From NCBI RefSeq assembly GCF_032854445.1, contig NC_088300.1, positions 68,548,984 to 68,612,983 on the forward strand: 64,000 nt of DNA, in the 5' to 3' direction. How positions within the stretch are numbered: position 1 is the stretch's first letter; each line of letters opens with the position of its first letter. The stretch comes from Liolophura sinensis. Lineage: Eukaryota > Mollusca > Polyplacophora > Chitonida > Chitonidae. The notes below the pieces were generated by a model. It saw nothing but the letters and a program-made list of their open reading frames with translations. It made no database searches and was not told the origin of the DNA. Below, piece after piece: positions 36,413 to 48,400 of the stretch. A program made the position numbers and the translations under genes.

Positions 36413-39400
36413 CTGAAAAATGAAAAAAAAAAAGGTAACCATTTCTGTCCTTTGAGGGGAAGTTTATGTTTGTCAGATAGTCGTGTCGTTAAGAAGGCAA
36501 CTTCTCGGCCATATCGTGATTAAACCGTATAACATTTAGGCGGTGTCCTAAAGTGCGGATCAGCAAATGAAATCCGTAAGCTGTACAGAGCTGGGTAATT
36601 ACAACACGGGATGGTGTAATCAAAGGGATGAAAACAGAAGCTATACAAGCAGTAAAGATGTATAATTACAACACTGAATGATGTAATTAAAGGAAATGAA
36701 AACAGAAGCTATACAGGCACAATAGATGTATAATTACAACACTGGATGGTGTAATCAAAGGGATGAAAACAGAAGCTATACAAGCACTAAAGTCATATAA
36801 TTACAACACTGGATGGTGTAGTCAAAGGGATGAAAACAGAAGCTATACAAGCACTAAAGATGTATAATTACAACACTGAATGATGTAATTAAAGGAAATG
36901 AAAACAGAAGCTATACATGAACAACAGATGTAAAATTACAGCAGTGGTGGATGTCGCTGAAGGGAATGAAAATGAAGCTACACGTTATATAATTACCTCT
37001 GGGGAAACGTTAGTAATGTGGCAGAATGGTATAGAGATTATGAATCTTGAATGTAGCGAAAAGCTCCATGTAGATAAGCATCTTCCATCAAACAAAAACA
37101 AGTTAATGGCGTAGATATGTCATAGAACTATATTTGTAAGCGGTAGTCAATTTCCAATTGGCCAACCGACTTTTTTTTTCAGTTTTCTGGTCAGGTGTCA
37201 GCAGTTGTATAATTACCAATTTTGTTCTGTGTAGCATGTTAGACTAATGAAGTATCAGATAGAAGGAGTTGTTGCAACCAATCGTTGTGCCTGCCTTACG
37301 TGCACAAGACAATGGCCAAGTACCATCGATTTAGATCAGTATGGTTATCTGTGCCGAGAGGTATCATTGGACGGACTCCTTTCAGACTAACATGACTGTA
37401 GTTGTACTGAAGCAGTTATGTAGTACCGAATATAAGCATGTGCTTGCCCCAAAAGAGAGCATAAACCGTTCACAATGTGAAGGTTTGTGTTAATAGGTAC
37501 TTGGCTCTGACCTCCAAAAAGTAAAATCTTCTTTTATTGGTGGTATTCTGAAAATTTCAGGTACGTGCAGCACATATGCGTCAGCCGCTCGGCGCTATGT
37601 GGTAATTTCATGTTAGCAATACACAGTCAGTGGGCGCGCAGCAGAGTTCATTTATTCTCCCGTATAAATCCTGATTGCGGTACAAACACACGTGATACCG
37701 AGCCACTGATGTGTAGCACCACGAGGCTTACTGTGTGATACTATGCGCGTGCCGTTCTGCTCAGCACCATACAGTAACCGTACAGTGTCGTGCCTTAGCC
37801 ACACAATACAACTGTCACGCAATACCGAACGACTACTGTGTAGCACCACAAGGGTTATAACTGTGTGATGCTGTGCCGTGCTATAAGCTTTCTGCTCAGC
37901 ACCCTGCAGAAAGCGTATAGCACCGTGCGGTAAAAGTTTTTGCTGTGTATAATCCATACCCGATTATGTCTTACCTTGGAAACTGTCGTGAGGCCTACTG
38001 TAACATCCTCTCGATGATTCAAATGCTGATCGGTTCAAGGCATCTCCATACGAACTATTCCTAATAAGGCTTGGCTTGTTGTAATTTTCGTACGACGGTG
38101 AAAACTTATTGTAGGTGTAGGCATTATAGGGATCTCCTAGTGAAGGGTGCTGGCGGGATTCAGTCCAGTATGGCCCTGTAACAGGCGCCATTGCGCCACC
38201 GAATGACACAGCCCCGAATCCCTGAGAATGTACATGATGAGAGTCCGCAAGGGCAGGAACACGGGTTGAAGAGAAGGAATTGTTAGGGGACACGAACTCG
38301 TAGGAATTTAGGCCGAATGAAGGAAAGTAGTGTCCTCTCTCACTTGAAGAAGGATTTGCCAGTTTTACTGGAGAAAAAGATACGTGGTTATGGTGCATCA
38401 CTCCGCGATTGCTGTCCTCTGGAAAGCTGGAGGCCATGCTCTGGCGATCACCGGGAATTATGGGTCGCGAGAAAGCAGTTCCGCTGGTTTGAATACATGG
38501 TCTACTTCCGGAGACCTGCGCATGATTTTCATCCGGGGATGCTGAACCAGCCTCGTCTGAACAAAGGAAGAATCATTCAGATACATTACAAATACATAAT
38601 TTATCCACAAAATATTTCTAAAACTGAGCTAAAATAAAGTATACACAGTCCTCGTGATATGCGTGGATTCACAAAAATATGAGTACGGTACTGAGATATG
38701 TACTGTTCCAACTGATATCTTCAAACCATTTAAAGAGGTAGAATTATGAAAGCAAAAGATACGTGTACATCTAACCTAAATAAAAGCATCACATGTCCAC
38801 ACCATTTTGATTTAAAGGATACATGAAACGCTTGGCTTTCATCTCTTATTACGTAGTATATGATGTAGAACTACAAAAAATCTTATCAGTTCTCTTCTTG
38901 GGGCGCAAAAATGTCTTGAACCTATTGTTTTCATAACGTCACCGAGGTCAGGCCGAAAATTAAGTGGCCTGCTGTGGTGACGTCAACGATGAAAGCTATC
39001 AAAACAACTTTGTTGAGGGGAGAGTTTGAATTGGGGGCGCTAAGCTGGTCCCCATTCCCATCATAGCCATAGATGACGTCATTTCCGAATATTTCCGACC
39101 GCATTTTATGCATAAATTATAGGTGTTATTAAGAAATGCAGTTTATGCCTGATAAAAAGTAAAATTTTTCTCTTCATTTTTGGCATACGTTTGTTCATGT
39201 TCCTCAAAATGATACCCTTCGTTTTACAATACCTTTCATCTTTCCTTTAAAGAAATACAGAATCGACGCTGAATGGCTGACAGTGGAAATATGCTTCCCA
39301 GGGTTAAATCTTGCAGCGTTAGTCACGCTGGAATAAACGTACCATACCAAAAATTCAGCTCAGACATGGCATCGCCAGCCAATCATGATAGATTATGTAT

Positions 39401-42400
39401 CTGAGAAAGAGATTTAAGATAGAGATTAACACCTTCAATCAGAAACTACACGTCATACGGCAGCTATCAAGATTCCCAGACATACCGTCACTCTCAAAAT
39501 GATCTTCTATTTTCCTCTTCCGTGACTTTGGGGAATTCTGGAGCTTGCTTGGCTGAAGTCTCACCTTGGCTTTCATGTTGATTTCACCTGCATTTATCAC
39601 AGTTATGGTCATTAGTATTATTATTATTATGATTATTATTATTATTAATCGATGTGAGCGGTCGATGTGAGTTCACGTCCAGTTCATGCTGGCTTCGTGG
39701 GAAGGTCTTGCAGCAACCTGCGAATGGTCGTGGGTTTTCACCGGGCTCTGCCCGGTTTCCTCCCACCACAATGCTGGCCGCCGTCGTATAAGTGAAATAT
39801 TCTTGAGTACGGCGTAAAACACCAATCAAATAAATAAATAAATATTATTATTATTATTATTACTATTATTACTGACAGACCTTTCTTATTATTATTACAA
39901 ACATAATTTGCTGAAAATCAGTCAGCTTTGTTTTATATAAGACTGTTTTATTCTGTTTAATATAAACTTTAATTTGCATCAGTTAAGTTCAATATAATCA
40001 CAGTGTAGTAAGCTTATTGTTATGTACATATCCTGTTAAAAGCTGTTCCACATTATTTTCCAGCTTTATTTACTAAATTTATATTTATTTATTTATTTGA
40101 TTGGTGTTTTACGCCGTACTCAAGAATGTTTCATTTATGCCACGGCGGCCAGCATTATGGTGGGAGGAAACCGGGCACAGCCAGGGGGAAACCCACCACC
40201 ATCCGTAGGTTGCTGACAGACCTTCCCACATACGGCCGGAGAGGAAGCCAGCGTGAGCTTACTAAATTTATCCAGTGTGTTCTGAAACTACACAGGACTG
40301 GTCTGGTTCTATATATTGTGACGGTGTTGACATTTCTGCACATTTATACTTATCAACTTGAATAAACTGAAACAAATAATCAATATAACCATGATTGTAC
40401 TAAATGTGAAATTCATTACTAATCGTAAGATACGGGTTGTCTCCCTTCCTAGTTAAGGTTGGCAAAGTAGCAACTGTTCTAATGGGAGACTAAAGCGCGC
40501 TGTGCTCGGCTCCGTGATTTGATGCAACGATTCAACTTAATGAGCTCACCTGCTTGCTTCATCTGTCGCTGCACAGCTTGTAACAGTTCAGCCTCCTTGA
40601 GCTGGTGCAGCTGAGTCTCCATCACCAAGAACACATACTCGTCCAACATCATGTGTATCAGATGGAAGGAACCTGGCAATCAGTTGATTAATAGATTACT
40701 CAAGAGCAGTTCAATCCACATCTCATTTGCTCTTTTTCCATGTTACTTAACGTCACAGCATTTTTTACTTCCGTTTAAGCCATGGTGTTAGTGGGCGTGT
40801 AAGTTGCTAATATTTAATCATTTAGAGGAACAATTAGAATATTTATTTTATTTGACTTGTTTTACGCCGTACTCAAGAATATTTCACTTATACGACGGCG
40901 GCCAGCACTATGGTTGGAGGAAACCGGGCAGAGACTCGGGGGAAACTCACAACCATCCGCACGTTGCTGCAGAACCTTCCCACGTAAGGCCGGAGAGGAG
41001 TTCAGCATGAGCCATTGCGCCAAAAGCTAATACCTAGTACTTATGTACTATTAAAGAACAATGACCAATCTGACTTTAACTTGAGGCGCCATTGCGCGGG
41101 AAAAAAGTACGCCATGGCTACAGTGTTGCATGTACATGCATGCAGTTGTATGTGTTAAAATAGAAATCAAATTTTCATCAGCTCTTAAAGTAAATGGAAC
41201 AATTAAAAAAAATAGCTCTCCTGCCGTTGCTATGTATGCACAATATTTTTGTTAAATATAAAAATAATAAGGGTTTAAACACATAAAACTGCTTACCAAA
41301 ACTTGATGCGCTGAGTAAGGTTAGGTCCCTCATAATAAAAGAATTGTATACGGCCCACTGAAGTAAAAATTCCGCAGCTTTGTCCTGGAAAGATTTGGTT
41401 CGATCCTCACAAGGCTGCAAAACAGAAAACAAAAAAGGTTGTTTAAGTTCTATGTGCAGATGTATTTTTATTATTATTCTTCTGCAATCTCTGTGTTCTA
41501 ATGTGCACAGAAAAATGCTTGTGTTTTCTTTAATTGTGGAATTCTTGTTACACTATGTATGTATGTATGTTAAGACGGTCTCAAATGTATCCCTACTCAA
41601 CTATATAATATATGACCGACAGTCGAGATAAGTCAATGCAATACGAAAATTGTAAATCTCAACGTGGCTATCAGTCATTATTCAGAAACCGTGATTCGGC
41701 AGATTACCTTGGTAATGTCGCCATACATAAAGAACCAGAGCTAAAACATAGCCTCCGTGCTATGTTCCAACAAAGTCGTTGGAACTTCGCCCCTCGTACA
41801 TTCCTATCCAGGAATGTACAGTTACCCCGCTTTCCTCCTTACCAGAGTCCTTAATGACGTAAGAGATAATTGTGGCCAAAACATCTCTGGAAACCCAATT
41901 TTCATGTATAGTTTGCATTTGTATTGCTATGGCTTTGGTAAATTTGCTGTAGTACATTGTTTTCTTAAATTGTTTAAATGTTTAGCTATACGGGAGTTTA
42001 CCTTGGTCTCGTTTCCATTACAATATCAGTATGGGTGATTGTCATACCAAATCGTTTTTCACTCATCTTCGGTCTGTTAAAGCAAACGTACTTTATACCA
42101 TAGCTGTACACCCTGCGAGTGCCTAGCATTGTATGAATTCGTTCCCGGTTTAATATTACAATCTAAAAATTCCTGGGAAATCTCGAGTTACAGAGATATG
42201 TTCTTGGTCTGAATGAAAAAGCGTTAGCCTCGTTAACGTGTTTTAATATGTAAATTCCCTTCTCTTCAAACAGTCCTGAAGCAGGTTGGAGGCTATCTAC
42301 TGACAAGAATACTACATGAGAATGGCATCTTGTATTAGATATCAACAACCACCGCCATTAGATTTTCATTAATTTTTCGACAATAGCTTTTAACATGAAT

Positions 42401-45400
42401 GTACCACATAACAATAAAAGCTATCAGATTGCTCTTAACACTAAAGACTATTCGAGAATTAGTTTGTTTTTTGTTTTTTTGAAAGAAAAAGATCGAAATA
42501 GGAAATAAAAACAGATAAAAGAAATGCAATGAAATGGGTAAATTCCATCAAAGGATGCGAGAAAAGACTACGCCGCAGATGGAAGAAGGCTTAGGATAGG
42601 ATAGTATGACCTATTACATTCAAAGTCTGATCAATTTTAACCTCATCCTCTGGGCATATTAAGCTAGACAAATTAATGTTTCAAAAGTACATTTCACGTC
42701 ATGCACGTTTGTTTATTTGTAACATAGGATAATTCCGGGCATTAATGATAATCGTCCTCTGGCGGTACATTATGCAGATATAATTTTAACCATGTCACGC
42801 GATGTATTCACGTCGCGGCCTACGTTCCAGCTCTTGCGACAGCCAACAGTGCTTACGTGACATAAGTAGTTACATACGTCACCGTCTTATCCAAAAGGAT
42901 GACTCATCCTGTGCACTCCTGAAAGACTGCAGATAAATCCTTCATTCAACCAGATGAGTAACTGATTGAATTCATTATTTATTTACTTATTTATTTACTT
43001 ATGCTCAAGGATTATTCTCTTCTACGATGGCGGTCATTTTTGTTTGTGGAAGAAACCATGGTTCCAGAGGGTAAACCAACGACCTCTGAAAATTTACTAA
43101 CAAACTTTCTCACCTGTCAAGCACAGATATACACACCATATTGGTAGAAAAACTACATAGCCCAGTTAGCGTCGTGAACGGTTTATTGTCAACAAGCCAA
43201 GGTACAGGGCGAATTATCTGTGCAAGACGGGATCGTGTTACTATATGTCCGCAATGACAGGCAATCATTGGCATTACATTGACGCGTCTTATAATTAAGA
43301 CACCCTTGGGCTTTATCAAATCATTATAAGTCATGCCATAGGTTGCTAAAAGTGTTATCAGGATGCACATGTATGCTGAGCGAACATGGTGTACTATGGT
43401 ACTGTTATTAGGCCTGTGTTAAATACGTATCCACCCATTACAGGTAGCATGTATTTATTGCTTTTATTTGATTTATTTACTTATCTGACTGGTGTTTTAC
43501 GCTGCAGTCAAGAATATTTCACTTTATGACGTCGACCAGCAATAAGGTGGGAGGACACTGGGAAGAGCCCGGGGGAAGCCCACAGCCTCCATTTATTTGA
43601 TTGGGCCAGGTGTTATACGCCGTACCGGTGCTCAAGAATATTTCACTTTATGACGACGACCAGCAATATGGTGGGAGGAAACCGGACAGACCCCGACAAA
43701 AACCACAACCTTCCGCAGGTTGCTTCCAGACCTTCCCGCTTACAATCGGAGCGAAAGCGTGCATAGACTCCATCGCATTGGTGAGAGGCTCCTGCGTTAT
43801 TGTGCTTCACTAGAATTCTAACCTCTGGGCATGTGAAGGCCCCGCATAGACTACCGTAGAAATATCGTGACGTCGTAGGTTGCGAGAAAACCTTCCAAGG
43901 CGTCCTTCTGCTCTCATCGCCCAATTTATAACAGATACAACACAAAATGGCCTCAGCGGAAAACAAAAGAAGTATAGGATCAATCCACAGGTTGCGAATA
44001 GGTTTCTATGCTCAGTATGTATATATACCAGGTCTTGTGACTTGTATATCAGGCCCATATTCAGTGCTTGTGTAGGACAGAGAAAGTGAACACAAAATGA
44101 CTAGCGTAAACAGTAAAGTCATATTATCGGTTACATAAAGGCTCCCCCCGGTGTACCATATGCTTTGAAGTGTTCTGCTTCTCTAGAAACTTAGTACACG
44201 CAGCAAAGAAGCAAGAAACACAAAATGACGAGCATAAAAATGTACGTAGTGTCATACTATATAAATTACGAATGATCTTTCCATGGTATATACATCCGCA
44301 CCTATAACACTGTACATATATATTAGACATCCATACCTATAACATCACTCCATACATTGTACATATATATTAGACATCCATACCTATAACATCACTCCAT
44401 ACACTGTACATGTATATTAGACATCCATACCTGTAATATCACTCTATACACTGTACATGTATATTAGACATCCATACCTATAACATCACTCCATACACTG
44501 TACATGTATATTAGACATCCATGCCTATAAGATCACTCTATACACTGTACATGTATATTAGGCATCCATACCTATAACATCACTCCATACACTGTACATG
44601 TATATTAGACATCCATGCCTATAACATCACTCTATACACTGTACATGTATATTAGGCATCCATACCTATAACATCACTCCATACACTGTACATGTATATT
44701 AGATATCCATGCCTATAACATCACTCCATACACTGTACGTGTATATTAGACATCCATGCCTATAATATCACTCTATACACTGTACATGTATATTAGACAT
44801 CCATACCTATAACATCACTCCATACACTGTACATGTATATTAGACATCCATACCTATAACATCACTCTATACACTGTACATGTATATTAGACATCCATAC
44901 CTATAACATCACTCTATACACTGTACATGTATATTAGACATCCATACCCATAACATCACTCCATACACTGTACATGTATATTAGGCCTACGATCTGCTCT
45001 GTCACTGAGGATATTTAGCAAAAGGAACACAGAATGACTTCATCGCAAAAAGAAGCGTCATATCAGAGGTTGGGAAAAGACTTCCCTCGGTAGATACATG
45101 TATGCTTATGTGTTGTATAACATGTGCAAACGGCGTTTTGTTGTTCTAGTCACTTAGTAACCAGTATTTAGCAAATGGAAAAGGAATACAAAAGCACTTT
45201 GAGGACAAGGACGTTGCAGAGATAACGGACTATACAAACAGTGTAAGTAGCAGTCATCTGAGGTATATGTATGAATATCGACCATGAGGATTCTTCCCAA
45301 CATGTGGTTAGATTACTGTACTTACTGAGGTTGTGTGGTACTGGCTAGTGACATGCGATTATATGAATAAAACAATGCAGGTACGGTATACAGGTCACAG

Positions 45401-48400
45401 GCTATATTCATACAGCGCATGCGCCGTTCTCTACGTTCACGTTACATCACTGTCACCACTAGCAATTTTTTTGCAGATATCTTGAACAACGCTGAGGTCA
45501 CTATGGTCACTTTGACGAGGCAGGATGTGATATCAGAAAACACAAACAATATACTTGATCCACCTTCATTCTCTTTATGCATAAAGTATGCACAACATGT
45601 AACCAACATCTGAAATGATTTTATTGAAGAATGGTGATTAAACGCACGAGGACACCAGTGGTGAAGCTAAGCCTAAACAACCCTACGTACATCACACAGG
45701 CTCCAAAGGTCAAACTTACCTAGTAGTGGCAGAGATGTAATGCTAGTGTATAGAGCGGTACATGCGCAGTAAGGAGTGTGGTCTATACTTACTTTAAGTA
45801 CACAGCGATCCACCATCGTATCCACCCACTCACTGTAACATTCCACCGACGCCTGCTTACTTAGCAGTGTCCGAAATTCATGAAAATCTGATGACAGACA
45901 AGTCGGAGTATTCAAATCAATCGACGTATGACGGTAATAGACAATTAAAACGTAATCCAAATAAAAAGTGCAATTTATTTTTTATATATTTATTGGATCA
46001 ATGCTTCACACATTATGCTGTTACGATCCCTTAGGCTCATATGATTAAAGCAAGGGTCCGTTGTGGCTATAAGGTACTTCTTGAGCACACGGCGTCAAAT
46101 ACAAATCAGTGATTCAATCAATCAAGTTTTTATTTAGTGTTGGATGGGGGGAGGGAGGGTTATCATCGATCAAGGGAGGCACACAGAATGACTACAGACA
46201 GACCTAGTAACCTTTCTTATATATACCGACTTGCCTTAAACTATACTTAAACTCTCTCATCACGTTGGCCTTTTGACCAATCGAGTCCTTTCGCCTGTGT
46301 GTTGGAAGAGAAGTCTCACTTAATTTAGGTGTGGATCAGTGTGTGGAGGGGCTAATAGATCTGCCTTTAGTCGCACTGCAGCAAGCAGAAATGTTCCACA
46401 GGACTAGAAATGTTCCGTGGCATTTTAATTAATCTGACTGATGCTTAACGCCATATACTCCGTCATAAACCACTGCCCTTTGGCAAGTCACTGACCAGCT
46501 TTCTCAAGTGTGACATATTAATGGGAGCAATCTTTAACGAAAGTTAGACTAAGCAAACGGCCCCACGAGAATCGTCAATTACTTTTCTTCTTTATCGCCC
46601 AACGAACAGTAAGAGGAGTACAATCCACAAATTGATTGGCATATGGTAACAACTGCAAACTGCTTAATTCAAATATGCAGATCCCAATGAAATGATAGTG
46701 ATCCCGAGGACGTGATGGGGATCCCATGTGATCTCAAGTGATTCCAAGGAAGTGATTGTAATCCCAAGTGATTTGAAGGCAGTGATAGTGATCCCAAGGA
46801 AATTATAGTGATCCTAAGTGATTTATTTATTAATTTATTTATCTGATTGGTGTTTTACGCTGTACTCAAGAATATTTCGCATTATGGTGGGGGAAACCGG
46901 GCAGAACCCGGAGGAAACCCAGGGCCATCCGCAGGTTGATGGAAAACATTCCTACATGTACGTATGGCAGGAGAGGAAGCAAGCATGAGTTGAACTTGAG
47001 CTCAGAGCAACCGTATTGGTGAGAGGCTCCTGGGTCATTACGTCGCGCTGACGTGGTACTCTCCTCACCACGGAGGCCCCGATCCCAAGTGATCCCAAAG
47101 GAGAGGTAGTGATCCCAGAGAAGTGGCAGTTATCCCATGTGATCCCAAAGAAGTGATAGGGATCTCAAGTGGTCCCGAGGAAATAACAGTTAAAATTAAA
47201 GCTTTACAGAATAGAAAAGACATTAGGTCTGCTTGGTTTGCTCATAGCGTGATTGCAGAAACAAAAACACAATTTTGGCCTACATTGAACTACCAGTTTC
47301 TGATGGGTGACGGTATGCTGGAACTGGGTAAATCCTGCTTGACAGCACAAGCCTGTGAAGTCAACGGCTGATATGTCTTCAATCATCTGTGATACAGTCT
47401 CCTGATTTAGTAGCACCGACCGGGCTGTCTACAACAACAAGAACAACAACAACAGCACGAGATCACACAAACTGATGTGGCTATTAAGTGTGCACACTAA
47501 TCACGTTTGAGGAGCAAGAGATTTTCAAGAGACATGGATCCGTAATGTTGATCGTCTTTAGATATAGTACTGGGAATTGCTTTCAATTTTTTCGATATAC
47601 GCGATTTTGCTTAGTTCGGATGGAAATATCCCGGTTATGCAACATGACAAAAGTAAAAAAGGTGTATGGTTTTAAAACTTCATCTGGAATACTTCGGCGA
47701 TGCATTTATACATTTGGTCTAGTGGTGTCCAAAATTAGAACATCTGACGGTGGCAATTGGTAATTGTGGCCAAATGAATTAAGGCATTACATAGTATATA
47801 TATTTATTTGATTGCTGCTTTTCTTTAAGTACACAGCGATCCACCATCGTATCCACCCATTCAATGTAACATTCCACCGACGCCTGCTTACTTAGCAGTG
47901 TCCGAAATTCATGAAAACCTGATGACAGACAACTCGGAGTATTCAAATCAATCGACGTATGACGGTAATAGACAATTAAAACGTTATCAAAATCAAAATA
48001 AAAAGTGCAATTTATTTTTCATTTATATATTAATTTGATCAATGCTTCACACATTATGCTGATGGGATCCCGTAGGCTTTATGACAGCTCATTTAGCAAA
48101 CATTTAGAACTGTCTACAATAACAACAACAACACGAGATCACGTCCTCACGCCTCCTATGTGCACATGACGCATCGGGTCCTCCGTGGCTCAGTTGATTA
48201 GCGAGTTAGTGCAGCCAGGAGCCTCTACCCAACGCAGTCGCTGGGAGTTCAAGTCCAGCTCATGCTGGCTTCCTCTCCGCCCGTAAGTGGGAAAATCTGC
48301 CAGCCGCCTGTGGATAGTCGTGGGTTTCCCCCAGGCTTTGCCCAGCTTCCTCCCACCATAACGCTGGCCGCCGTTGTATAAGTGAAATATTCTTCAGTAC

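Noticed and set aside
37652-37957. 101-codon open frame on the minus strand
   Set aside because: Lies in a diverged tandem duplication within an RFX6 intron and directly after the donor of a real exon.
41612-41854. 80-codon open frame in an RFX6 intron
   Set aside because: Opposite strand to RFX6, no family match, no supporting splice sites.
44315-44985. Regular array that might look like CRISPR
   Set aside because: Units are contiguous without unique spacers, in a eukaryotic intron; a minisatellite.
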